DNA from: Nitrospirota bacterium | GTDB lineage: Bacteria; Nitrospirota; Thermodesulfovibrionia; Thermodesulfovibrionales; JdFR-86 | Reading direction: 5' to 3' | NCBI GenBank assembly: GCA_030667205.1 | Contig: DAOUWH010000041.1 | Span: 1-10,035 of the forward strand | DNA length: 10,035 bases | Shown here: positions 1-6,697 of the stretch, piece after piece | How the letters are laid out: the number at the start of each line of letters is the position of its first letter | Numbering within the stretch: position 1 is the stretch's first letter | Notes under the pieces: generated by a model | Seen by the model: the letters and a program-made list of their open reading frames with translations, nothing else | The model's database searches: none | Told to the model about the DNA's origin: nothing | Program-made: the position numbers and the translations under genes

Positions 1-458
1 TAACAAGCGGCACCGAGATACTCGTGCCCACCATCGTCAACGCGGTAATCACGGGCGGTACCATACCAGCGCAGGGGGAGCCCCATATCCTCCAGGCAAA
101 GCTCCAGCTTACCGTCACCCCGAGGGTGGTCGACGACAACCTCTTGTCTCTTGTGATTGACACCAGGCGTGAGGAGTTCGACTTCTCACGCGAGGTGCAG
201 GGTTTCCCGCCGAAAGAGAGCAGGACCGCAAGGACCGAACTCATGGTCAACAACGGCTCGACCATCGTCATCGGCGGCATTTATACCACGAAAAAGACAA
301 CGGACGAATCCGGCATACCGATACTTGGCAAGATACCCCTGCTCGGATGGCTCTTTAAAAGCCAGACTAAGCGCGAAACACAGGCCGAGCTTCTGATATT
401 CCTCACCCCTACAATTGCCCCCGAGGATCAAGAGCAATGGTCGCAACAGGCGCCCTGA
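1..458 (+). CDS. pilQ: Type IV pilus secretin PilQ, C-terminal part (5' end outside window)
   Basis: This is the end of the outer-membrane secretin through which type IV pili leave the cell; in competent bacteria the same channel admits DNA. The frame is open from base 3 with no start codon needed, so the gene begins before the window. Visible family signatures are the secretin beta-barrel segment LQLTVTPRVVDDN (Q/K-x-TP), the turn TELMVNNGSTIVIGGIY, and the closing block GIPILGKIPLLGWLFKS followed by ELLIFLTPTI, which is the usual end of PilQ. About 15 residues (APEDQEQWSQQAP) follow that block. The last 22 nt overlap the start of the next gene, suggesting co-transcription and coupled translation. 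Secretins of type II secretion share this fold; the LGWLFKS and LLIFLTP forms favour PilQ. Confidence 0.93.
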   Translation, partial: TSGTEILVPTIVNAVITGGTIPAQGEPHILQAKLQLTVTPRVVDDNLLSLVIDTRREEFDFSREVQGFPPKESRTARTELMVNNGSTIVIGGIYTTKKTTDESGIPILGKIPLLGWLFKSQTKRETQAELLIFLTPTIAPEDQEQWSQQAP

Positions 459-1588
459 GGGCCATCTTCAGGGTAAACCTCGGGGTCAAAAAGACCGAAA
501 GAGTTCTCGTCTTTACGGACAGGCCATCCAGGAAAGAGGCGCTGCCGACGGAGGACATCACGCGCAGGGAGCGCCTGAGAGACTTAACTCTCCTCACGGT
601 CGAGACGGGTCGGAGTTTCTCGAAAGAGATAATCTTCTCTGAGTTTCCCTCCACGGGCTCCCACGGCGCAGAGCCGCCGGCAGTGCTCTGGGAATGCGCC
701 ATGGGCAAGCAAGCCGTGGCCGCTCTCAGGGAGGCAAAGCTCCTCGGCCCGATACTGAGGAAAAAGGCCAAGCCCGAGGCCCTGCAGAAGGCCGAAAAAA
801 TAATCCATAGGCACAGACGCTCCGCAGTGGATGCCATAGTCGCGCTTTCGTACTATTCCTCAAGCCACACCACATTCAGGGACTTTCTCACCCGCCTCTG
901 CGGCACGAGGTACGCAAGCATGCCCCTTTTTGACGCCCCGATGCTCGAAGGCGCGATGAACGTCGACTGGCAAGCCCTCGCGAAAAGGACCCGCGAGATA
1001 GCAAAGACAATGAACAGGTTTTACACCGTGCATGTCACCACCCCTAACGGCACCGATATGAAGTTCTCCAAAAAAGGCAGGCGTGCCCGTGCGGACACGG
1101 GTATCATCACAAAGCCGGGGGCCTTTGGCAACCTCCCTGCCGGCGAGGTCTACTTCGCCCCCCTTGAGGGCGCCGCGGAAGGCACGCTCGTGCTCGAATG
1201 GGCCCCGACAAGAGAGCTTGCCTCCCCCATAACGCTCACCGTCAGGGACGGCCTCGTAACCCGTATTGCCGGTGATGAACCCTATGTAATCACCCTTGAG
1301 AAAAAACTCTCCGAAAGGCCAGAGAACCGCAACATTGCGGAACTCGGCATCGGCACCAACGAGATGGCCTCACGCCCGGACAACATCCTTGAGTCCGAAA
1401 AAATCCTCGGCTCGGTGCACGTCGCCCTCGGAGACTCAAGTTCCTTCGGCGGCACGGTTAAGACCCCATTTCACCAGGACTTCGTGTTCTTCCGCCCCAC
1501 CGTCACCCTCAGGGGCAAAGACCGCAAGAGACTCACCCTGATGAAAGATGGTAGACTTAATAAGAAAATCCTGAATCCGAAATCCTAA
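437..1588 (+). CDS. M29-family (thermophilic-type) metalloaminopeptidase
   Basis: This is a probable cytoplasmic aminopeptidase of family M29 (AmpS/aminopeptidase T type), removing N-terminal residues from peptides with a dinuclear metal centre. The C-terminal half carries the family's ligand pattern: Glu237 in PAGEVYFAP, Glu302 in NIAELGIGTN, His328 in GSVHVALGD, and His346/Asp348 in FHQDF. The N-terminal half starts in the family manner (NLGVKKTERVLVFTD, residues 14-28). The length of 383 residues is near the usual 370-410. The ATG at 437 is preceded by GAGG 10 nt upstream and overlaps the end of pilQ. The final codons (NPKS and the TAA) lie inside the AT-rich palindromic element, so the natural C-terminus may have been altered. 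The specificity cannot be read from sequence, and a role in pilus biology is not implied by the family. Confidence 0.88.
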   Translation: MVATGALRAIFRVNLGVKKTERVLVFTDRPSRKEALPTEDITRRERLRDLTLLTVETGRSFSKEIIFSEFPSTGSHGAEPPAVLWECAMGKQAVAALREAKLLGPILRKKAKPEALQKAEKIIHRHRRSAVDAIVALSYYSSSHTTFRDFLTRLCGTRYASMPLFDAPMLEGAMNVDWQALAKRTREIAKTMNRFYTVHVTTPNGTDMKFSKKGRRARADTGIITKPGAFGNLPAGEVYFAPLEGAAEGTLVLEWAPTRELASPITLTVRDGLVTRIAGDEPYVITLEKKLSERPENRNIAELGIGTNEMASRPDNILESEKILGSVHVALGDSSSFGGTVKTPFHQDFVFFRPTVTLRGKDRKRLTLMKDGRLNKKILNPKS

Positions 1589-1704
1589 GCACTAAACAAT
1601 ATCAAATTTCAAGATGCTAATGTACAAACCAAAGGGAAAAACTTTAGAATTTTGATATTGGGATTTGGTATTTGTTTAGGATTTAGTGCTTAGAATTTAG
1701 AATT
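1574..1704. repeat. AT-rich imperfect palindromic (MITE-like) intergenic element
   Basis: An element of about 131 bp fills most of the gap before cutA. Its outer arms, 1574-1596 and 1682-1704, match as inverted repeats at 20 of 23 positions and share the core CTAAGCACTAAA. A second, perfect 10-bp pair (CAATATCAAA at 1597-1606 with its complement at 1651-1660) continues the stem. About 21 bases (1661-1681) are unpaired on the right side only. The base composition is far richer in A+T than the flanking genes, which suggests acquisition or a mobile origin. No reading frame for a transposase is present, so any movement would depend on proteins encoded elsewhere. The left end supplies the stop codon of the M29 gene. 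A transcript of either strand would form a long hairpin, which could also act on cutA expression or as a 3' end. Confidence 0.75.
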
Positions 1705-1722
1705 TATCATCTGGAGGTCTTT

Positions 1723-2037
1723 ATGCGCAATATCGTTGTCCTGATTACCGCCCCCTCGGAGGAAGAGGCCGCAAAGATAGCAAAGGTGCTTGTCGAGGAG
1801 AGGCTCGCGGCCTGCGCAAACATCGTCAAGCACATACGCTCGGTTTACCGCTGGGAAGGCAAGATAGAGGACGACCCCGAGGTCCTCATGGTGGTAAAGA
1901 CGCGCGAGGCCCTCTTCGACGCCCTCGAAAAGCGGGTCAGGGAACTCCACAGCTACAGCGTCCCGGAGGTCATAGCCCTCCCCATCGTGCAGGGCTCGGA
2001 GGCCTACCTCAAGTGGCTTGATGAGGAGACGGCATAA
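1723..2037 (+). CDS. cutA: CutA1 divalent-cation tolerance family protein
   Basis: This is a small cytoplasmic protein of the CutA1 family, known as a very stable ferredoxin-like trimer that resembles PII signalling proteins. It was first linked to copper tolerance in E. coli, but its biochemical role remains unsettled. The sequence is full length (104 residues) and carries the family blocks: EERLAACANI (25-34), SVYRWEGKIE (40-49), VKTREALF (58-65) and HSYSVPEVIALPI (76-88), ending in YLKWLDEE. The start is well supported: GGAGG at 1713-1717 lies 5 nt before the ATG. It follows the AT-rich palindromic element, and no clear promoter of its own is visible. The next gene begins 37 nt downstream, so the two may be co-transcribed. 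Confidence 0.95.
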   Translation: MRNIVVLITAPSEEEAAKIAKVLVEERLAACANIVKHIRSVYRWEGKIEDDPEVLMVVKTREALFDALEKRVRELHSYSVPEVIALPIVQGSEAYLKWLDEETA

Positions 2038-2074
2038 TCCGTTTAAAGATAATTTATAGGCCGGTGGTTCTGTT

Positions 2075-3205
2075 ATGAACCTTTTTCTGATTGCATTCTT
2101 TCTCATCTACGGCGGGATGCACCTTTATGTGTTCCTCAAGGCGAGGGCCGCATTGGGATTCGGCCGGACCGCGGGCGTCCCTGTTTCACTCTTCATGCTT
2201 TTCATGGTGCTGGCCCCGATAATCGTACGGTTCATGGAGAGTGGGGGACTTGAGACCGAGGCGCGCGTGCTATCGCACATCTGCTACGTATGGCTCGGGC
2301 TCGTGTTTCTATTCATAAGCGCATCTCTGTGCATGGATGTCTACCGCCTCGCTGTCTCGGCAGGCGGCCTGCTGGCCAAGAAAGACACAGCGGCGCTCCT
2401 GCCTTCTCCAAGGGCGGCCTTCTATGTACCGCTTGTGCTTTCCCTGGCGATATCGGTTTACGGCGCTTTCGAGGCATGGGACATTCGCACCGAGAAAATC
2501 ACAATCACGACATCAAAACTCCCCCCGGAAGTCAGCACCCTGAGGGTGGTGCAGATATCTGACGTCCACGTGGGGCTTATCGTCAGAAAGAAGAGGCTGG
2601 AGAAGATTCTCGATGCGATAAGGGCGCTTGAGCCGGATATGCTTGTCTCCACCGGGGACCTCGTCGACGGGCAGATCAACGGCCTGCCGGGCCTTGCGGA
2701 GCTGCTTCAGGAGGTCACCCCCCGTTACGGCAAATTCGCCATTACGGGAAACCACGAGTTCTACGCCGGGCTCGATCAGGCCCTCAGGTTTACGGAAAAC
2801 TCCGGTTTTAAGGTCCTGAGGGGCGAGGCCGTCTCGGGAGTGATCAACATCGCCGGGGTCGATGACCTCAGGGGGAGGGATTTTAAGAGCGGGATATACG
2901 TCTCCGAGGGTGAACTGCTCTCAAACCTCCCGCGCGAGAAGTTCACCCTGGTCCTGAAGCACAGGCCGTTCGTCGATAGAGGGGCCCGCGGGCTTTTTGA
3001 CCTCCAGCTCTCGGGGCATACGCACAAGGGGCAGATATTCCCCTTCTACCTTTTGAGCCGGCTCCTTTATCCCGCGTCGGGGCGGCACGACCACGAAGAT
3101 GGAAGCGTGCTTTATTTCAGCCGGGGCACGGGCACCTGGGGCCCGCCGGTGCGCTTCCTCGCCCCGCCGGAAGTCACGCTGATTGAGATTGTGCGGGAAA
3201 AATGA
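2075..3205 (+). CDS. Membrane-anchored calcineurin-like metallophosphoesterase (YaeI/YkuE type)
   Basis: This is a predicted inner-membrane phosphoesterase. Four hydrophobic segments occupy roughly residues 3-20, 37-53, 68-87 and 114-132, followed by a catalytic domain from about 155 to the end. All the metal-binding blocks of the calcineurin-like superfamily are present in order: DVH (163-165), GDLVDG (194-199), GNHEF (225-229), KHRP (295-298) and GHTHKGQ (314-320). The active site is therefore probably intact with two metal ions. The GHTHKGQ-FPF-L-R arrangement and length of 376 match YaeI/YkuE-like enzymes; some relatives have been linked to lipid or cell-envelope phosphoesters, but I cannot assign a substrate. 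GGTGG at 2063-2067, 7 nt before the ATG, is a plausible ribosome binding site. A hairpin follows the stop codon. Confidence 0.9.
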   Translation: MNLFLIAFFLIYGGMHLYVFLKARAALGFGRTAGVPVSLFMLFMVLAPIIVRFMESGGLETEARVLSHICYVWLGLVFLFISASLCMDVYRLAVSAGGLLAKKDTAALLPSPRAAFYVPLVLSLAISVYGAFEAWDIRTEKITITTSKLPPEVSTLRVVQISDVHVGLIVRKKRLEKILDAIRALEPDMLVSTGDLVDGQINGLPGLAELLQEVTPRYGKFAITGNHEFYAGLDQALRFTENSGFKVLRGEAVSGVINIAGVDDLRGRDFKSGIYVSEGELLSNLPREKFTLVLKHRPFVDRGARGLFDLQLSGHTHKGQIFPFYLLSRLLYPASGRHDHEDGSVLYFSRGTGTWGPPVRFLAPPEVTLIEIVREK

Positions 3206-3212
3206 CACCGCA

Positions 3213-3232
3213 AAATGGGCCCCGGCCCGTTT
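3213..3232 (+). terminator. Possible weak terminator hairpin after the phosphoesterase gene
   Basis: Starting 8 nt after the stop codon, AAATGGGC (3213-3220) and GCCCGTTT (3225-3232) form an 8-bp stem with one T-G wobble around the 4-nt loop CCCG. There is no T tract beyond the three Ts of the stem itself, so termination would be weak. Its 3' arm runs into the -35 box of the next gene. Confidence 0.35.
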
Positions 3233-3260
3233 GACAGGCGCACGCGCGAAGGTGGATAAT
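3231..3260 (+). promoter_or_regulatory. Sigma-70-type promoter for the radical SAM gene
   Basis: A perfect TTGACA (3231-3236) is followed, after 18 bp, by GATAAT (3255-3260), which matches the -10 consensus at five of six positions. Transcription would start around 3266-3268, directly before the ATG at 3269, giving an almost leaderless message. An AAGGTGG at 3249-3255 resembles a ribosome binding site but would lie upstream of that transcript's start, and at 13 nt from the ATG it is far for one. Confidence 0.6.
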
Positions 3261-3268
3261 AATTAACC

Positions 3269-4204
3269 ATGAGGTACAATTCCTTCGGACGGCATGTGAG
3301 AAAGCGCTTCGGCGCCTCGGTGCACAAGGTCAATATCGACGCGGGTTTCACCTGCCCCAACCGCGACGGCACGCTCGGCGTAACGGGCTGCATCTACTGC
3401 AACAACGACAGCTTCAGGCCCGCCTCGTGCAAGCCCGCCCTCCCGGTCCGTGAGCAGGTGCAAAACGGCATTTCATGGCTTAAAAAACGCTACGGCGCGG
3501 AGAAGTTCCTGGCCTACTTTCAGCCCTTCACCAACACATACGCCCCGGCGGAAGAGCTTTTACAACTCTACTCGGAAGCCCTCGAGGAGCCCTCGGTGGT
3601 CGGCCTCGCAATCGGCACCCGGCCCGATTGCATCGACGAGGAAAAGCTCGATATGCTTGCGGACATCGGCAGGAGGTATTTCGTCCTCGTGGAGTACGGC
3701 ATCCAGTCCATCTACTCCAAATCGCTTGAGTTCATAAAGCGGGGGCACGACTACGGCACCTTCCTCAGGGCCGTGGAGATGAGCAACAAAAGGGGCTTGC
3801 ATACCGGGGCGCACGTCATCGTGGGCTTTCCGACCGAGACGCGGGAGGAGATGCTGGAGATGGCCCCGGAGCTCTCGGCCTCGGGAATCGGGTTTTTAAA
3901 GGTCCACCAGCTTCAGGTCATTAAGGACACGCCGCTTGCCGAGATGTACGCCAGTGAGCCGTTTCACATCTTTGATTACGACGAATACGTCGGGTTCATC
4001 GCGGAATTTATTGAAAAGCTCTCGCCGGAGATCGTCGTACAGAGGCTTTTCGCCACCGCCCCCGACGAGATACTTATCGCCCCCCGGTGGGACAGGTCCA
4101 AGCACAAACTCTTAAGGGACATCGAGCGCATGCTTGCCGAGAAGAAATCTTTTCAGGGGAGACTTCACAAGGACGTTCCCAGGGCCGTCAGGGCAGCGGG
4201 TTAA
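3269..4204 (+). CDS. Radical SAM protein, TIGR01212 / YhcC family
   Basis: This is a radical S-adenosylmethionine enzyme with a [4Fe-4S] cluster, closest by its motifs to the TIGR01212 family that includes E. coli YhcC; I know of no settled function for the group. The cluster cysteines are Cys29, Cys41 and Cys44. This C-x11-C-x2-C spacing is longer than the classic C-x3-C-x2-C and is characteristic of this family. Further family blocks are FQPFTNTYAP (84-93), GTRPDC (116-121), EYGIQS (142-147), GFPTET (186-191), and KVHQLQV (211-217). The length of 311 residues is normal and the protein looks intact. A strong promoter ends just before the ATG, so the gene can be expressed independently of its left neighbours. 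Its TAA shares three bases with the stop codon of the opposing gene. Confidence 0.93.
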   Translation: MRYNSFGRHVRKRFGASVHKVNIDAGFTCPNRDGTLGVTGCIYCNNDSFRPASCKPALPVREQVQNGISWLKKRYGAEKFLAYFQPFTNTYAPAEELLQLYSEALEEPSVVGLAIGTRPDCIDEEKLDMLADIGRRYFVLVEYGIQSIYSKSLEFIKRGHDYGTFLRAVEMSNKRGLHTGAHVIVGFPTETREEMLEMAPELSASGIGFLKVHQLQVIKDTPLAEMYASEPFHIFDYDEYVGFIAEFIEKLSPEIVVQRLFATAPDEILIAPRWDRSKHKLLRDIERMLAEKKSFQGRLHKDVPRAVRAAG

Positions 4205-4398
4205 AGCACCTTCCTTGCCTCAAGAAAAAGTTTTTCCATGTTCTTGGTCTCGGTGGCAATCCGCCTGAGGATGTCCCCGAGCTCGGGCTTCCCTGCTACC
4301 AAGGCCTTCCCTGCCCATTCCTTATAGGTCCTTTCGTGCTCCTCGTTATGCTCTATCCAGTGCTCGAGGAGGTGTTTCAGTTTTACCATATCTTCCAT
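4201..4398 (-). CDS. Small helical protein with a histidine ladder, function unknown
   Basis: This 65-residue protein has no function I can name. It is charged, lacks a signal peptide and membrane segment, and looks like two amphipathic helices (about 3-30 and 37-63) joined near GKPE. In the first helix His9, His13, His17 and His21 fall at every fourth residue, so all face the same side, interspersed with Glu12, Glu16, Glu19 and Glu20 and followed by Trp and Tyr. That pattern suggests metal, haem or oxygen-related ligand binding, or a pH-sensitive helical bundle; this is inference. Short proteins with the same HLLEHW-EHN-EH look occur in other prokaryotes as far as I recall. I chose the ATG at 4398 over an upstream TTG at 4428 because AGGAGG sits 5 nt before it. 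It is the last gene of the comEC operon. Confidence 0.8.
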   Translation of the reverse strand: MEDMVKLKHLLEHWIEHNEEHERTYKEWAGKALVAGKPELGDILRRIATETKNMEKLFLEARKVL

Positions 4399-4403
4399 AT
4401 CCG

Positions 4404-4409
4404 CCTCCT
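4404..4409 (-). promoter_or_regulatory. Consensus Shine-Dalgarno deciding the start of the His-ladder gene
   Basis: On the minus strand a perfect AGGAGG lies 5 nt before the ATG at 4398 and just past the comEC stop codon (4417-4415). It is the strongest ribosome binding site in the window, which argues that the small downstream gene is real and translated efficiently on its own. Confidence 0.8.
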
Positions 4410-4414
4410 GATTA

Positions 4415-6697
4415 TTACCATGCGACAAAAAGCTTCTTAATGTTACTTAGCTCCTCTTTAAAACGCAAGGTCTTTTTAAGCTCCACATCGGAAACAAAAG
4501 TTTTCACCCGCAAGCCGTCAGAACCCTCTTTTATCAGCACCGCGCCGTCCGAATCCGACGAGAGCACCCTTGCCGCCATGGAGCGCACGCCGCCGCCATG
4601 GGGCGTAGCCGCACTTACCACCGCAACCTCCGGCGAGACTGCGCGGATGAACGCATAAAGGGCCGCGCTCCGCCTGCCGTGGTGCGGGATCTTGAGCACG
4701 TCGCTTTTGATATGGCGGCCCAGGTGCAAGATGTCCTCCATCGCCTCGGCCCCAATATCGCCAGCAAAGAGAAACGACCGGGCCCTCCCCTGAACCCTGA
4801 GCACGAGAGAGTCGTTGTTTATCGCCGTGCCGCTTCCTCCGCGGCCGGTGTAAAACCCCTCGTAGGGGTGGAGCACGCTGATTGTGTAGCCCTCGCCCTC
4901 TATGACGTCGCCACGCTTTAAACCCCTTCGCACCGGCCCGCCGGGGAAACCTCCCGGATAGAGGAGCCTTCCGTTGTCCCAGATTTCCTTCACCCCGAAG
5001 TCCCTGACAAGGCCGGCCGCACCGCCGGCGTGGTCGTCGTGTGCGTGCGTAAGCACAAGGACGTCGATGCTACTGATGCCCTGGTGCCTCAGATAGCTCC
5101 TTACCTCGCGCCCGTGCCTGCCGGTATCGACGACTATCACCTTCCCGTCGGGAAGCTCGACGACCGAGGCGTCGCCATTCCTTGCATCCAAAAACGTAAC
5201 GCCAAGCGTCCTGTCGGATACGGCAAACAGGGCAAGCGGGACAAGCACCGAAAGGACGGGGACCGCGAGGAATTTTTCATTCCTTGATATAAAGTAAAAC
5301 AGGAAACCAAAATAGTAAAAAAGAAGCGCCGCCACCGGGGGCGCAGGCACGGACACGGAGCTGTAAGGCGCCAACGAGAAGGCCTTCACAAGATATATCG
5401 AGGCCCCGGCAACCCAGCCCGTTACCGACTCCAGCGGAAAGCTCCCCGTAAGGAGATACAAAAAGGAGCCCGCCACCGAAAGAGGCACAAACACCATGCA
5501 CACCAGGGGGGTGACAACCATGTTGGCCGCAGGCGAGACCACCGAGAAGTAATGAAAATAATAAACAACAAGGGGGGCGATGCCGGCGGTGGCCGAAAGC
5601 GTTACCATGAGGACCTTCCATGGATACCTGAGGACCGACGGCTTTGCAGGGGCTTCCTCGCCGATGTCGTCATCATCTTTCTTTGAGTTCCTGCCGCCCA
5701 GGAAAAACCCTATAAAAAGCACCGCGAGAAACGACAGCTGAAACGAGATGCTCGATAAAACAGCGGGGCTCAACAGCACGAGCGCCAGGGCCGCAAAGAC
5801 GAGGAAATTAAGCCAGTCCCCCTTCCTGCCCGCGAGAAGCCCGAAGAGAAACAGGCTTATCATGATGAACGACCTCACGGTAGGCACCCGCGCCCCGGAT
5901 ATGCCGAGATACAGGAGCAGAAAAGGAACACATATGAGGGCCGCGGCCTGCGAGGGCGTAAGGTAAACCGTAAGCCTCTGAAGCGTCCACACGGGCAGAT
6001 GCTTGAGGGCAGTCCTGAGGGCGCCGAACATCAAGAGGAAAAGAAGGCCGAAATGTGTGCCCGATATGCTCAGCAGGTGCGCAAGCCCCGAGGCCCTGAA
6101 CGCCTCCTTCAACCCATAGTCCATGCCCGCCCTGGGCCCGGTTGTCACCGCCATAACGAGCGCGGCCGTCTCGGGCTCGAACCTTTCGCTTATCTGCCTG
6201 TTAAGCCTCTCGCGGAGCCTGTTGAAAAATACCGAAACCGAGCCGTAAATCCCGCCGGTCCCGCGGACATGCCCCAGCACCGCATATTGTTCCGGCCTGG
6301 AGGCGCCGGGGTTTTTCCTTTCGACCGGCGACATAACCCTGAGGCGCAGTTTATGCTCCCGCCCGGTCTCAAACTCCCGGCCCGAAAGAACGTCCAGGCG
6401 CTCGCCCGACCTCGAAAGCTGAAACTCCTGCGAGTAGCCGCCCATGAGCTTTACCGGCGGCGTCCTGAAATAGCCCGATACTGTCATGTTGCCGCTCCTT
6501 AGAAGCGGCTCGTCGGGCGGAGCGCCCCTGAGCCCGGGATAACACAGGCCCAGGGCCAGAAGAACCACAACAGCATACTGTCGTTTCCTGAGGAAGCAGA
6601 CAACCGCTGCTGTACAGGCAAGCGCAATCGTATAAGGGAAATATTTAAGTAGAGGGAAAACTGCCGAACCGGAAAGAAAAGCCAGAAAATATATCAA
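4415..6697 (-). CDS. comEC: ComEC/Rec2 DNA-uptake channel protein
   Basis: This inner-membrane protein is thought to form the channel through which single-stranded DNA enters the cytoplasm during natural transformation. The architecture is complete at 760 residues. Hydrophobic segments lie at about 1-55; a soluble OB-like domain spans about 65-150; the multi-spanning competence domain covers about 175-475, with family blocks GLAHLLSISGTHFGLL (204-219) and GARVPTVRSF (268-277). The C-terminal metallo-beta-lactamase domain (about 498-735) has THAHDDHAGG (550-559), GDIG (646-649) and PHHG (671-674). An acidic insert, KKDDDDIGEE, occurs at 339-348. The usual DVGQGD of the C-terminal domain reads DARNGD here. 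The start is TTG at 6697, sharing the sequence TTGA with the glmM stop; AAAGGG lies 9 nt upstream. Confidence 0.95.
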   Translation of the reverse strand: MIYFLAFLSGSAVFPLLKYFPYTIALACTAAVVCFLRKRQYAVVVLLALGLCYPGLRGAPPDEPLLRSGNMTVSGYFRTPPVKLMGGYSQEFQLSRSGERLDVLSGREFETGREHKLRLRVMSPVERKNPGASRPEQYAVLGHVRGTGGIYGSVSVFFNRLRERLNRQISERFEPETAALVMAVTTGPRAGMDYGLKEAFRASGLAHLLSISGTHFGLLFLLMFGALRTALKHLPVWTLQRLTVYLTPSQAAALICVPFLLLYLGISGARVPTVRSFIMISLFLFGLLAGRKGDWLNFLVFAALALVLLSPAVLSSISFQLSFLAVLFIGFFLGGRNSKKDDDDIGEEAPAKPSVLRYPWKVLMVTLSATAGIAPLVVYYFHYFSVVSPAANMVVTPLVCMVFVPLSVAGSFLYLLTGSFPLESVTGWVAGASIYLVKAFSLAPYSSVSVPAPPVAALLFYYFGFLFYFISRNEKFLAVPVLSVLVPLALFAVSDRTLGVTFLDARNGDASVVELPDGKVIVVDTGRHGREVRSYLRHQGISSIDVLVLTHAHDDHAGGAAGLVRDFGVKEIWDNGRLLYPGGFPGGPVRRGLKRGDVIEGEGYTISVLHPYEGFYTGRGGSGTAINNDSLVLRVQGRARSFLFAGDIGAEAMEDILHLGRHIKSDVLKIPHHGRRSAALYAFIRAVSPEVAVVSAATPHGGGVRSMAARVLSSDSDGAVLIKEGSDGLRVKTFVSDVELKKTLRFKEELSNIKKLFVAW

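Noticed and set aside
2042..2060. Possible promoter before the phosphoesterase gene (GATAAT at 2048-2053)
   Set aside because: The only TTGA-like -35 (2018-2023) is 24 bp away, too far; co-transcription with cutA is simpler.
4399..4428. Longer version of the His-ladder protein starting at TTG 4428
   Set aside because: It would overlap comEC by 14 nt and leave the consensus AGGAGG unused inside the gene; the ATG at 4398 is better placed.
4087..4440. 117-codon plus-strand frame opposite the small gene and end of comEC
   Set aside because: It overlaps the radical SAM gene in another frame and the two minus-strand genes, with no motif support.
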